From contig NZ_AEWH01000006.1 of the NCBI RefSeq assembly GCF_000190475.1, positions 124,001 through 188,000 on the forward strand: a DNA stretch of 64,000 nucleotides, in the 5' to 3' direction. The position numbers and the translations under genes are program-made. This document shows, piece after piece, positions 8,983 through 16,840 of the stretch (the first letter of the stretch is position 1; each line of letters starts with the position of its first letter). Source of the stretch: Ornithinibacillus scapharcae TW25. Its GTDB lineage: Bacteria > Bacillota > Bacilli > Bacillales > Amphibacillaceae. The notes under the pieces are model-generated. The model made no database searches. It saw only the letters and a program-made list of their open reading frames with translations, and was not told the origin of the DNA.

Positions 8983-10233
8983 CTAACCTTTTTTAGTCAG
9001 CTGTAACGCTTTTTTAATATCTTTAAATGAAGTTGATTTGTCGTATAACAACACGCCTCCACGGTATACTTTTGCCCCAATAAACGCGAACAGTAGAATC
9101 GTTGCAACCATTATTCCAACAGATAATAACACTTCCCACATCGCTATATCTAGTAGCCCCACTCGGACAAACATGAGCATCGGTGTGAAAAATGGAATGT
9201 AAGATCCAATCGTAACGACGGTAGAATCTGGTACTCCCATACCAAACATAGATAACAAGAATGCAATGACAATAAGGAAAGTCATCGGTATAATCACTTG
9301 GTTAACTTCCTCCACTCGGCTTACAATAGAGCCAAGCATCGCTGCTAGGGTTGCATATAAAAGGTATCCTAGAAGGAAGAACAGAACTCCATAAAGTATG
9401 AGTGTTGTCGAAATGTTTTCTAACCCAAAAGATTCCAGCATCCCTCCAACTTCACTTTTCCTAGACTGAAGCATGGCAAATCCTACTAAAATGAATATCG
9501 CAACCTGTGTCATTCCTAATAGCGCGATCCCTAGTATTTTCGCAAACATATGTGTTACTGGCGATACGCTGGAAACTAAAATTTCCATTACCCGTGAGGA
9601 TTTCTCTGTTGCCACATCCGTAGCAATTAGATTTCCATACATTAATACCGCAATATAGAGTAACATTAGCATGACATAGACAATACCACGAGCCTGATTT
9701 AATTCCTCTTCAGACTTACTATTGCTATCAAGTGAAATCTTTTCAAATGGAATAGGAGAAAAGATATCCATAATCTGCGCTTGCTCTATTCCTAGCTGTT
9801 CTGTTGCGATTCTAACCTTTAATTGTTGTAATGATTGCTGTACATCACTTACAAGCTGAGAATCTGTAATGTTGTTCGCATAAAATGTTGCCTCTGGTAG
9901 GCCATTCTCATCTACATGGAGAGTGACTAAGGCTGAATATTCTTCATTGATTACAGCTTGTTTAGCATCCTCAATAGAGCTAGTTAGTTGTGTAATCTCC
10001 CAATCTTTATCCGCTACACTAGACTCTAAAGTATCATATAATCCCTCTGATTCATCGATAACTGCTATTTCATGTTCCCCTTCTCCCGAGAAGGACTCGA
10101 TGATTGAATCAAAGTTAGCCATTAACATAATAAAAGCTAAAACTAAGATAGTACTAATATAGAACATTTTCGTTTTTAATCTTGATAGATAGGTATGTGA
10201 AGCAATTATCCAAAACTTATTCATATGCTGCAC
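8983..10233 (-). CDS. yhaP: ABC-2 type exporter permease, NatB/YhaP-like
   Basis: Membrane subunit of a two-gene ABC exporter with YhaQ. The layout is one membrane span near residues 24-42, a large extracytoplasmic domain to about residue 175, then five to six spans, the arrangement of ABC-2 NatB-type permeases. NatAB exports sodium in B. subtilis; the substrate of YhaPQ is unproven. The open frame starts at 10233 and overlaps yhaQ by 17 bases. A second ATG at 10224 would overlap by 8. Either way translation is coupled to yhaQ. Confidence 0.88.
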   Translation of the reverse strand: MQHMNKFWIIASHTYLSRLKTKMFYISTILVLAFIMLMANFDSIIESFSGEGEHEIAVIDESEGLYDTLESSVADKDWEITQLTSSIEDAKQAVINEEYSALVTLHVDENGLPEATFYANNITDSQLVSDVQQSLQQLKVRIATEQLGIEQAQIMDIFSPIPFEKISLDSNSKSEEELNQARGIVYVMLMLLYIAVLMYGNLIATDVATEKSSRVMEILVSSVSPVTHMFAKILGIALLGMTQVAIFILVGFAMLQSRKSEVGGMLESFGLENISTTLILYGVLFFLLGYLLYATLAAMLGSIVSRVEEVNQVIIPMTFLIVIAFLLSMFGMGVPDSTVVTIGSYIPFFTPMLMFVRVGLLDIAMWEVLLSVGIMVATILLFAFIGAKVYRGGVLLYDKSTSFKDIKKALQLTKKG

Positions 10234-11116
10234 CTACTTTCTCGATAAAAATATCATTTAAGGATGGCTCTACTAAATCAAATTTCCGAATAAACCCTTT
10301 TCCTTGTATTCTAGTTAGGATTTCTTGTGACACTTCTTCGCTGGATATTTGTAAGACACAGCCTTCAGAAGTTTGTTTATAAAGGACAACACCTGGAAAG
10401 TCTTTTAAAAAGTCCAATGACATATCGGCATGAATTACTAAATTCTTTTTACCAAAAGAACGCTTAATTTCTCTTAGTGAACCTTGTACGACAGGATTAC
10501 CTTTTTGCAGAATACATAAATGCTCACATAATTCCTCCACATGCTCCATTCGATGGGATGAAAATACAATGGAAGTACCATTATTTTTCAAATCAATGAC
10601 TGCTTCCTTCAACATCTCAACATTGATGGGGTCTAATCCAGAAAAAGGCTCATCCAGGATTAACAGTTTGGGTTTGTGAATAACAGCAGAAATAAATTGT
10701 ATTTTCTGTTGATTACCCTTTGATAACTCCTCCACCTTTTGATTCAAGTATTCAGGAACCTTGAATCGTTCGAGCCACTTATTGAGTTCTGTTTCTGCTT
10801 CTCGTTTTCCCATTCCTCTCAAACGAGCTAAATACACAATTTGTTCCTTTACTTTTAATTTCGGGTACAATCCTCTTTCCTCTGGCAAGTAACCTATGAT
10901 ATTACTTTTCTCATAGTCTATCGCTTCCCCATTCCAGGTTATTTCTCCGGAGGATCTGTCTAATAATCCTAGTATCATTCTGAAGGTTGTAGTCTTTCCA
11001 GCCCCATTTCCTCCTAAAAATCCAAACATTTCATTCTCTGGAATTGCCAATGATAGATTATTAACAGCGGTGTGCTTCCCAAAACGTTTTGTTACATTTT
11101 TTAATAATAAACTCAT
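10217..11116 (-). CDS. yhaQ: ABC transporter ATP-binding protein, NatA/YhaQ-like
   Basis: A 299-residue ATPase for the exporter with YhaP. Walker A GGNGAGKTT (about 35-43), Q-loop region YLPEERGLYP, signature LSKGNQQ, Walker B LLILDEPFSGLDP and the switch His in SSHRMEH are all present. A C-terminal domain of about 80 residues follows, typical of NatA-type subunits. It begins 18 bases after the small membrane gene that lies next to the XRE regulator, so regulator, membrane protein and exporter probably form one operon. Confidence 0.9.
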   Translation of the reverse strand: MSLLLKNVTKRFGKHTAVNNLSLAIPENEMFGFLGGNGAGKTTTFRMILGLLDRSSGEITWNGEAIDYEKSNIIGYLPEERGLYPKLKVKEQIVYLARLRGMGKREAETELNKWLERFKVPEYLNQKVEELSKGNQQKIQFISAVIHKPKLLILDEPFSGLDPINVEMLKEAVIDLKNNGTSIVFSSHRMEHVEELCEHLCILQKGNPVVQGSLREIKRSFGKKNLVIHADMSLDFLKDFPGVVLYKQTSEGCVLQISSEEVSQEILTRIQGKGFIRKFDLVEPSLNDIFIEKVGAAYE

Positions 11117-11134
11117 CTCGCTAGTTCTCCCCTT

Positions 11135-11452
11135 TTATTCCTTTGAATTGTAATAAGCTGCAGTTATCGCAAAAATAATGCACTGAAGCACATATAATAT
11201 TTGTAGTAAGAAAAATGCAAAAGAAATACCATCAAACATGATCACGATAGGTGTAGCAATTAACATGATAACTAGCATAATGTCCCATGTACGACCCTTA
11301 GCTTGATTATTGACTCGATAATAGCGTTCATCGTAACGATAATTCTTTTTCCCAATTCTTCTTTGGATGAAAAAAAGCGTAAGCAAGAACAAATAATTAC
11401 ATATTAAAAATAATATAAGCCATGGATCATCTAAAAACGTTTGACTAAACAT
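11135..11452 (-). CDS. Small three-TM membrane protein
   Basis: A 105-residue protein with hydrophobic segments at about 10-29, 55-75 and 78-98 and a basic, tyrosine-rich loop (KKNYRYDERYYRV) between the first two. The charged DERYY...KA loop followed by paired spans resembles DUF2178-type proteins found next to YozG-like XRE regulators, but I cannot confirm the family. It lies between the regulator and yhaQ on the same strand. The context suggests a membrane modulator of the regulator or exporter; this is inference. Confidence 0.6.
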   Translation of the reverse strand: MFSQTFLDDPWLILFLICNYLFLLTLFFIQRRIGKKNYRYDERYYRVNNQAKGRTWDIMLVIMLIATPIVIMFDGISFAFFLLQILYVLQCIIFAITAAYYNSKE

Positions 11453-11476
11453 TCTATTCCCCCTATATCCAAATAA

Positions 11477-11559
11477 TTACATTTCTTTAATACGATAATA
11501 AATTGCTGACCAAACTAGCATTGTTATTATCGGTATCAAAATCCAAGCTCATTTTTCAT
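11477..11559 (-). pseudogene. Possible 27-residue membrane peptide gene with a one-base deletion
   Basis: An ATG overlaps the XRE gene stop codon (ATGA at 11556-11559). Its frame stops after seven codons. If one base is added to the A4 run at 11538-11541 (T4 on the coding strand), the frame continues to a stop at 11477. The product would have 27 residues, a hydrophobic core including IPIITMLVWSAIYY, and a basic end. The overlap, the transmembrane pattern and the clean stop argue for a real gene that is broken or mis-sequenced. Only about 20 codons support it, so chance is possible. Confidence 0.4.
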
Positions 11560-11765
11560 TGAACATTCTCATCCCCCTCAAAGATAAATAGATCTTCTAT
11601 GGAGCACTCAAAAATCTGTGCAAGTTTATGTGCCAAAACTAATGAAGGTTTATACTTTCCCTTTTCTAAGGAAATGATTGTCTGTCTCGATACTTGCAAG
11701 AGCTGTGATAACTCCTCCTGTGTAATATTCCTCTCGGTGCGTTTTTCACGGATTAATGTTTTCAT
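11556..11765 (-). CDS. XRE-family regulator, YozG-like
   Basis: A 69-residue protein that is almost only a Cro/CI-type helix-turn-helix: IREKRTERNITQEELSQLL, then VSRQTIISLEKGKYKPS as recognition helix, then LAQIFECSIEDLF. The frame opens at GTG 11777, but GGGAG with 5-base spacing selects the ATG at 11765. It heads a reverse-strand cluster with the small membrane gene and yhaQ-yhaP. A perfect 16-bp palindrome 20 bases upstream is a likely autoregulatory operator. Confidence 0.88.
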   Translation of the reverse strand: MKTLIREKRTERNITQEELSQLLQVSRQTIISLEKGKYKPSLVLAHKLAQIFECSIEDLFIFEGDENVQ

Positions 11766-11784
11766 CTTATCTCCCACTTTTTAT

Positions 11785-11800
11785 GTAAAGTTAACTTTAC
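11785..11800. promoter_or_regulatory. 16-bp perfect palindrome, probable operator of the XRE regulator
   Basis: GTAAAGTTAACTTTAC is a perfect inverted repeat 20 bases upstream of the XRE start codon. Further GTAAAG half sites follow at 11801-11806, and a CTTTAC lies near 11841-11846. The spacing suits repression by a small homodimeric Cro-like protein. This is inference from position and symmetry. Confidence 0.65.
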
Positions 11801-11930
11801 GTAAAGCTTACTATACATGGACGTGAGATGTCAAGGTTGCTTTACATTTATTTTTAATTTTTCTGATAAGAAGGATTTCAAAGAAAAAAGTCGAATATAA
11901 ATTGAGTAAGAACACTTCAGGAGGTTAACC

Positions 11931-12115
11931 ATGAGAAACTATGTATTAACAGTGTTTGAGAAAACGGTAAAAAATTACTAGATGAATCATTTGAAGCCGC
12001 AAACGATCAAGAAGCAAAAAGCATTGGAGAAAAGCGTTTAGAAAAATCAGGGTATCTAGAGTATACGCACCGATGTGTTTCACCAGAGGCAAAATTAATC
12101 TTATTTCATAGGTAA
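11931..12115 (+). pseudogene. yhzD: yhzD, interrupted by a single-base frameshift
   Basis: A strong AGGAGG (11919-11924) sits 6 bases before ATG 11931. The frame hits TAG at 11979 after 16 codons. Restoring one A in the A4 run at 11961-11964 opens the frame to TAA at 12113. The product would be 61 residues with the blocks YVLTVFEKNGKKLLDES, EAKSIGEKRL and a terminal AKLILFHR, which fit the small YhzD-like family of Bacillus as I remember it. The 185-base length is exactly one short of 62 codons. Either a true null allele or a homopolymer sequencing error. Confidence 0.8.
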
Positions 12116-12121
12116 ATTATA

Positions 12122-12160
12122 AAGGCTGTCTATAGGAAAATTTCCTAACTAGACAGCCTT
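12122..12160. terminator. Bidirectional terminator between yhzD and yhaR
   Basis: AAGGCTGTCT (12122-12131) pairs with AGACAGCCTT (12151-12160), followed by T in the forward direction. Confidence 0.85.
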
Positions 12161-12169
12161 TTAAACTTA

Positions 12170-12943
12170 TTATAGCCCCTTAAATTTAGGCTTGCGCTTT
12201 TCTAAGAATGCCATTACCCCTTCTTTATGGTCTGCAGTATTACGTAATTCCCATTGATTATCTTGTTCTTTCTCTAAATAGTAATTGAGGGAATCGATAT
12301 GTTTATGGTGGTAAGTCATTTTTGTCTTAAGCATTGCTTCTAGCGGGGATTGACACAACAGTTTCCCGAGATTTTCAGCTTCTTGAAAGACATCATTATC
12401 AGTTAAAATATCGACAAGTCCCAATTGCTGCACTTCTTCCCCTTTAACTTGACGGGGATTTCCCCAAATAAATTGCTTTGCCCGTTGTGTTCCCAGACGC
12501 TGCTCCGCCCAAAAATGTCCACCACCATCCGGCGCAAGTCCTACTCCATTAAACAGCATACCGAATTTGGCTTCCTGATGGGCTACCACATAATCCGCTG
12601 TCAATGCTAAACTAAGACCCAATCCAGCTGCAGAACCTTGTACAACAGAAATTATTATTTTAGGCATCATGTATAACTTCCGAACAATTGCAGCGATAGT
12701 TCCCATTACACGATCAAAAAATTCTTTGTTGGAAAAGTCTTTCATCATACCGATATCGCCGCCCGCACAAAATGCAGGACCTTCTCCAGAAATCAATACA
12801 ACTCGATCCCCATTCTTCTCTACAGATTCAATAGCCATTAATAACTCCTCTAACATTTCCTTGTTTAACGCATTATAACGATCAGGTCGATTTAGACGAA
12901 TATAGGATATTCCATTTTTACTCTCCTGTTTAACAAAACTCAT
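12170..12943 (-). CDS. yhaR: Enoyl-CoA hydratase/isomerase family protein, YhaR-like
   Basis: A 257-residue crotonase-fold protein acting on acyl-CoA. The IRLNRPDRYNALN start, the oxyanion-hole loop AFCAGGDIGMM (about 60-70) and the second loop GSAAGLGLSLALTADY (about 103-118) are clear. LAPDGGGHFWAEQRLG follows, with an Asp where hydratases usually have a catalytic Glu, which leaves hydratase versus isomerase activity open. GGGGGAG precedes the ATG. It lies downstream of the first GC-rich repeat array and ends the yha block. The true substrate is unknown. Confidence 0.85.
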   Translation of the reverse strand: MSFVKQESKNGISYIRLNRPDRYNALNKEMLEELLMAIESVEKNGDRVVLISGEGPAFCAGGDIGMMKDFSNKEFFDRVMGTIAAIVRKLYMMPKIIISVVQGSAAGLGLSLALTADYVVAHQEAKFGMLFNGVGLAPDGGGHFWAEQRLGTQRAKQFIWGNPRQVKGEEVQQLGLVDILTDNDVFQEAENLGKLLCQSPLEAMLKTKMTYHHKHIDSLNYYLEKEQDNQWELRNTADHKEGVMAFLEKRKPKFKGL

Positions 12944-13031
12944 GTTTGCTCCCCCTTATTGACATATGCTTATTCAACTTATTCGATATAGGGGATGAAA
13001 AGTCCTGCTTTTATTGGTTAGTAAATGGTAG

Positions 13032-13280
13032 TCGCGCGGGATGTGGCTGTTGTCGCGCGGGCTTCTGGTAAAGTTGCTCGGGAATTGGTTAATGTTGCGC
13101 GTGGTGTATTATTTCTGACGCGGGAAAAGAGTTGTGGCGTGAGTTTAGATGGGACTGGCGTGAGTTTCAGGGTAGGTGGCGCTTCTTTAAGTGGTGCACG
13201 CGCGATCCCTGGTGGACTCTCGCGACTTTGAAGAGTACCCGCGCGACCTTAGGTGAGCTCGCGCTACTTCGGTTAAACTC
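13032..13280. repeat. GC-rich array of about 21-bp degenerate units (array 1)
   Basis: About twelve units of 19-22 bases, most exactly 21, each start with a TCGCGCG-like core (variants TTGCGCG, TGGCGTG, CCGCGCG) followed by about 10-14 variable bases. It lies between yhaR and yheA, outside any supported gene. An open frame across it reads as heptapeptide repeats (VARxxxx) only because 21 is a multiple of three. No ribosome binding site or family supports translation. Composition is strikingly richer in G and C than the flanks. Confidence 0.8.
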
Positions 13281-13320
13281 CTTCAACGATTATCCGTATA
13301 CATACTATTTACTGCATCAA

Positions 13321-13350
13321 AAAAACACAAGGAGTTCTCCTCGTGTTTTT
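13321..13350 (-). terminator. Terminator of yheA
   Basis: AAAAACAC (13321-13328) pairs with GTGTTTTT (13343-13350), with AGGAG/CTCCT inside. An A-run on the forward strand gives the T-tract for the reverse transcript. Confidence 0.85.
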
Positions 13351-13356
13351 ATATCT

Positions 13357-13704
13357 TTAAGACTGAGAGCCATACAGTTCTTCTAATGGCTTTGTTATAA
13401 TTTGGCTAAGTTCATTTATAACTAAGTTTAAGCGTTGTTCTTGTTCCATTAAATGAGAGATTGCTTCATGTTGTTGAACTAGTTCCACTACTTTACGCGC
13501 TTTCTCTACTTCTTCTTCTGTGATATCTTCACCTTGCATTTGCTTTTGTTGAAGTTCCATTTGAGTATCACGGAAATCTTCGAAAGTTTTTCTCGCATCA
13601 GCGTCATTCATTACTGTTTCAAATGCAACCTTTAGTCCTTTAAATTCTTCACTCTCACGAATGGCCTTTTCCAATTCATAGGCACTATCATACATATTTG
13701 GCAA
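13357..13704 (-). CDS. yheA: YlbF/YmcA-family protein YheA
   Basis: A 115-residue helical protein of the YlbF/YmcA family. The N-terminus NMYDSAYELEKAIRESEEF, the middle FEDFRDTQMELQQKQMQGE and the terminal PLEELYGS match YheA. Relatives YlbF and YmcA form the Y-complex that affects competence, sporulation and RNase Y; YheA itself has no settled role. The open frame extends to 13737, but an AAGGAGGA site falls inside it and points to the TTG at 13704, 7 bases downstream. A strong terminator follows. Confidence 0.88.
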   Translation of the reverse strand: MPNMYDSAYELEKAIRESEEFKGLKVAFETVMNDADARKTFEDFRDTQMELQQKQMQGEDITEEEVEKARKVVELVQQHEAISHLMEQEQRLNLVINELSQIITKPLEELYGSQS

Positions 13705-13971
13705 AACAAATTCCTCCTTGATTTCGGATACCACCACTATAACAAACCATTAATGCTATGTATACTAATACCAATTACAATAAAGTGAAACTTCATTTCG
13801 TGGGCGGACACACAGAATCTTATCGAAAACTAACAGTTTCCCCTCTCCTCCGCCTTGATTAACCCCATTAGCTTAAGCCAGGTACTTAATACCAGTCAGT
13901 TATATGTGAGATAATCTTTTTTAATATAAAATGTAATTGGTATAATGAAAATAAAAAAAGAGGTTTTCCTA

Positions 13972-14856
13972 TTGATTGAGAAGCTAAAAAGAATTTTTCC
14001 TTCATTATTACATTATGAAACAATACCAACTCAAATAAACAATGAATTAAAATGGTTCTTCCTGAATGATTCTGAAATTATTAGCATTCATCCAGTTGAT
14101 TTAGCTGACAAAGACCTACAGCTTCTGAACACTTTTCTACAGCCCTATGATACTCTATTTCCTGTTCTGAGCAATGAAGAGCAGCAATGGCGAAATTGGT
14201 TAGATGGTAAAACAGATTTCCCTGCGAATTCATCGATGGCATTTCGTTTTGTCTATTTTCAAATAACTCCTAATCAAATTAGGCCAAAAGTTTTTAAAGA
14301 AGCTATCAACGAACTTTTCGAAACGAACACCGTTGTCTTATGGGAAAGCGATAGAGAAGGTATTATCATTGAATCTACGGAGAATCTGGAAGATAGTATC
14401 TCTTACAAAGAAATTATTGATGTCCTAATGAGTGACTTATACATCAATATCCGTTTCTTCATAGGACCATTTAACAATAGTTTGGACAGGTTAAAAGAAC
14501 TGTATGAACAAGTAATTGCTGGAGCACATATAGCATTTGCTTATTCTGAACAAAGTGTTGTTACGTACTTAGAAGCTGTGCCATATCTATTATTAGACCA
14601 ATCTGATCCTGTTCTTAAACAGGAGCTACATCACTTAATTTTACAAGACTTTCGCAATGATTCGGAATTCATTCATATGGTGGAAGTGTTATTAGAAAGT
14701 AATTTAAATATCTCAGTCGCCGCCAAAAATTTGTACATGCACCGAAATAGCTTACAATATCGGATTGATAAATTCTATGAGAAGACTGGCATTGATATTA
14801 GGGATTTTCGCCAAGCCCTAACGGTTTATCTTGCTATTCTCGCAGGTAACCAATAA
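13972..14856 (+). CDS. PucR-type helix-turn-helix regulator upstream of msmX (YxkF-like)
   Basis: A protein of about 294 residues with no recognisable N-terminal domain and a C-terminal PucR/CdaR-type DNA-binding segment: NLNISVAAKNLYMHRNSLQYRIDKFYEKTGIDIRDF (in two blocks), then AL.VYLA. In B. subtilis, as I recall, a similar gene (yxkF) lies beside msmX, which fits this pairing. The open frame begins at ATG 13945, but that ATG overlaps a TATAAT at 13941-13946 and has no binding site. AAAGAGGT followed by TTG at 13972 is a better start. The effector is unknown. Confidence 0.75.
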   Translation: MIEKLKRIFPSLLHYETIPTQINNELKWFFLNDSEIISIHPVDLADKDLQLLNTFLQPYDTLFPVLSNEEQQWRNWLDGKTDFPANSSMAFRFVYFQITPNQIRPKVFKEAINELFETNTVVLWESDREGIIIESTENLEDSISYKEIIDVLMSDLYINIRFFIGPFNNSLDRLKELYEQVIAGAHIAFAYSEQSVVTYLEAVPYLLLDQSDPVLKQELHHLILQDFRNDSEFIHMVEVLLESNLNISVAAKNLYMHRNSLQYRIDKFYEKTGIDIRDFRQALTVYLAILAGNQ

Positions 14857-14864
14857 GAACTAGT

Positions 14865-14904
14865 AAACATGCACAAAGCAAACAAACTTTTTTGTGCATG
14901 TTTT
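14865..14904 (+). terminator. Terminator after the PucR-type gene
   Basis: CATGCACAAA (14868-14877) pairs with TTTGTGCATG (14891-14900), followed by TTTT. Confidence 0.85.
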
Positions 14905-14947
14905 CTATTTAGCTTCGATGATATTATCCTATATAATGAAATCATCA

Positions 14948-14962
14948 AGTAAAACGCTTTCA
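14948..14962 (+). promoter_or_regulatory. Candidate cre (CcpA) site ahead of msmX
   Basis: AGTAAAACGCTTTCA, centred on 14955-14956, matches the cre pattern WTGNAANCGNWNNCW at all but two defined positions. It lies about 10 bases after a TATAAT box at 14932-14937 and 22 bases before the msmX start. A role in catabolite control of a sugar-transporter ATPase is plausible but unproven. Confidence 0.45.
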
Positions 14963-14983
14963 AATTTAAGGGGGACTTCAATT

Positions 14984-16081
14984 ATGGCAGAATTACGCTT
15001 AGAGCATATTCAAAAAAGATATGATAAAGATGTGGTTGCAGTTGATGATTTCAACCTGCATATTAAAGATAAAGAATTTATCGTGTTTGTTGGACCATCT
15101 GGTTGTGGTAAGTCAACAACACTTCGTATGATTGCTGGTTTGGAAGAAATTTCAGAAGGTGAATTCTACATCGATGATAAAAAAATGAACGATGTTGCAC
15201 CGAAAGATCGTGACATTGCAATGGTATTCCAAAACTATGCCCTATACCCACATATGAATGTGTATGATAACATGGCATTCGGTCTTAAACTACGTAAATT
15301 TAAAAAGGACGAAATTGATAAGCGAGTACAAAACGCTGCTAAAATCCTAGGATTAGAAGCATATTTAGACCGTAAACCAAAAGCTCTATCTGGTGGTCAG
15401 CGTCAGCGTGTTGCATTAGGACGTGCTATTGTTCGTGATGCAAAAGTATTCTTAATGGACGAACCTTTATCAAACCTAGATGCTAAACTTCGTGTACAAA
15501 TGCGTGCAGAAATTCAAAAGCTTCACAAGCGTCTACAAACTACGACGATTTATGTAACACACGACCAAACAGAAGCGATGACAATGGCAACACGCCTTGT
15601 AGTTATGAAGGATGGTATTATCCAACAGGTCGGTGCACCTAAAGAAGTATATGATGCCCCGAATAATGTCTTTGTAGGTGGATTTATTGGGTCACCTGCT
15701 ATGAATTTCTTAACAGGTGTTATTCAAGAATCTTCATTTGTTATGGGTGACGTTAAGATAAAAATCCCAGAAGGTAAACTGAAGCTTCTAAAAGAAAAAG
15801 GATATGTAGGGAAAGAAGTAATTCTAGGTATTCGCCCGGAAGACATTCATGATGAATTAGTCTTTATTGAATCTACTCCTGAAACTAAAATAACTGCTCA
15901 TATTGAAGTTGCAGAATTAATGGGAGCGGAAACTTTCCTTTATTCTAAAATAAATGACCAAGATTTCGTTGCACGTATTGATTCTAGATCAGATATTCAA
16001 GGTGGAGAAACAATCGAGCTAGCTATTGATATGAATAAAGCGCATTTCTTCGATGTAGAAACTGAAGAAAGAATTAAATAA
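14984..16081 (+). CDS. msmX: Multi-sugar ABC importer ATPase MsmX
   Basis: A 365-residue ATPase that energises several carbohydrate ABC importers (maltodextrin, arabinan, galactan types in B. subtilis). It carries Walker A GPSGCGKST (about 37-45), Q-loop VFQNYALYPHM, signature LSGGQRQRVALGRA, Walker B VFLMDEPLSNLD and the H-loop YVTHDQTEAM. A C-terminal TOBE-type domain begins near 240 (IGSPAMNFL, GIRPEDI). The open frame extends to 14894, but AGGGGG at 14969-14974 and the family N-terminus fix the ATG at 14984. No sugar permease genes are adjacent, as expected for a shared ATPase. Confidence 0.95.
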   Translation: MAELRLEHIQKRYDKDVVAVDDFNLHIKDKEFIVFVGPSGCGKSTTLRMIAGLEEISEGEFYIDDKKMNDVAPKDRDIAMVFQNYALYPHMNVYDNMAFGLKLRKFKKDEIDKRVQNAAKILGLEAYLDRKPKALSGGQRQRVALGRAIVRDAKVFLMDEPLSNLDAKLRVQMRAEIQKLHKRLQTTTIYVTHDQTEAMTMATRLVVMKDGIIQQVGAPKEVYDAPNNVFVGGFIGSPAMNFLTGVIQESSFVMGDVKIKIPEGKLKLLKEKGYVGKEVILGIRPEDIHDELVFIESTPETKITAHIEVAELMGAETFLYSKINDQDFVARIDSRSDIQGGETIELAIDMNKAHFFDVETEERIK

Positions 16082-16087
16082 TATCGG

Positions 16088-16116
16088 TAAAGGAGGACAT
16101 TTGTCCTCTTTTTATT
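16088..16116 (+). terminator. Terminator of msmX
   Basis: GAGGAC (16093-16098) pairs with GTCCTC (16103-16108), with two flanking pairs, followed by a T-run. Confidence 0.75.
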
Positions 16117-16209
16117 TACTCTTAATTACCTGAAATAAAAAGAAACATTTTTGTAAATTAAAGGGAATTTTTTGTAGGGATTCGTACATAATACTTATAT
16201 CAATATATA

Positions 16210-16234
16210 AAGGGAAAGCATTACGCTCTCCCTT
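16210..16234 (-). terminator. Terminator of the first SASP gene
   Basis: A 10-bp stem with one mismatch (AAGGGAAAGC 16210-16219 with GCTCTCCCTT 16225-16234). Confidence 0.65.
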
Positions 16235-16255
16235 ATTAGCCAATCGTATAAAGTT

Positions 16256-16450
16256 TTATTTACCATTTAATTGTTGTTGAGCTGTTTGAACTAAACGCTT
16301 AGTAATTTCTCCACCAACAGAACCGTTAGCACGAGAAGTTGTATCAGCACTTAGATTCACACCAAACTCAGAAGCAATTTCATATTTCATTTGCTCAAGA
16401 GCTTGTTCAACACCAGGAACTAATAGTTGATTTGAGTTGTTGCTAGCCAT
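16256..16450 (-). CDS. Alpha/beta-type small acid-soluble spore protein
   Basis: A 64-residue spore DNA-binding protein that protects DNA against UV and heat. The GPR protease cleavage region [10 protein letters not shown] (about residues 24-33), [17 protein letters not shown] and a Gln-rich end are diagnostic. The frame opens at GTG 16459, but GGAGGTGAT places the start at ATG 16450. It is the first of two neighbouring paralogues on the reverse strand. Each has its own hairpin, so they are separate transcripts, expected from forespore sigma G. Confidence 0.95.
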   Translation of the reverse strand: MASNNSNQLLVPGVEQALEQMKYEIASEFGVNLSADTTSRANGSVGGEITKRLVQTAQQQLNGK

Positions 16451-16584
16451 GTGTATCACCTCCTGTAATAACTATTCTTAACAGAACTTAAAATCTTACT
16501 ACAAGAAAACACTGGTAATTCTTACAGACTTCGCTAGACAGTCGTTTGCCAAAGGATTACAAGGCCTTAAAAAAGGGGACTTAA

Positions 16585-16609
16585 AAGGGAAAGCTAATAG
16601 CTTTCCCTT
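16585..16609 (-). terminator. Terminator of the second SASP gene
   Basis: A perfect 11-bp stem (AAGGGAAAGCT 16585-16595 with AGCTTTCCCTT 16599-16609). It shares its sequence core with the hairpin of the neighbouring SASP gene. Confidence 0.75.
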
Positions 16610-16636
16610 GATATAGGGTATTCACCCAAGCCATCA

Positions 16637-16840
16637 TTATTGAATTTTACCTGATAATTGTTGTTGAGCAGTTTGTACAAGACGCTTAGTGATTTCTCCA
16701 CCAACAGAACCGTTAGCACGAGAAGTAGTGTCTGCACCAAGATTTACACCAAACTCAGAAGCGATTTCATATTTCATTTGCTCTAGTGCCTGTTCTGCAC
16801 CAGGTACTAGTAATTGGTTTGAATTGTTGTTGTTTGCCAT
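16637..16840 (-). CDS. Alpha/beta-type small acid-soluble spore protein (paralogue)
   Basis: A 67-residue protein that differs from the neighbouring SASP mainly by an Asn-rich start (ANNNNSN), G for S after VNL, and a terminal SGKIQ. It has the same GPR site and [12 protein letters not shown] core. The start ATG at 16840 follows GGAGGTGAT. Its upstream region aligns with that of its neighbour (shared TAAGATTTT ... GTTCTG ... AATA blocks), so the duplication included the promoter. Confidence 0.95.
   Translation of the reverse strand: MANNNNSNQLLVPGAEQALEQMKYEIASEFGVNLGADTTSRANGSVGGEITKRLVQTAQQQLSGKIQ

Noticed and set aside
13025-13386. Two overlapping forward open frames through the GC-rich array, reading as VARxxxx heptads
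   Set aside because: No ribosome site and no recognised family. The heptad pattern follows automatically from a 21-bp DNA repeat.
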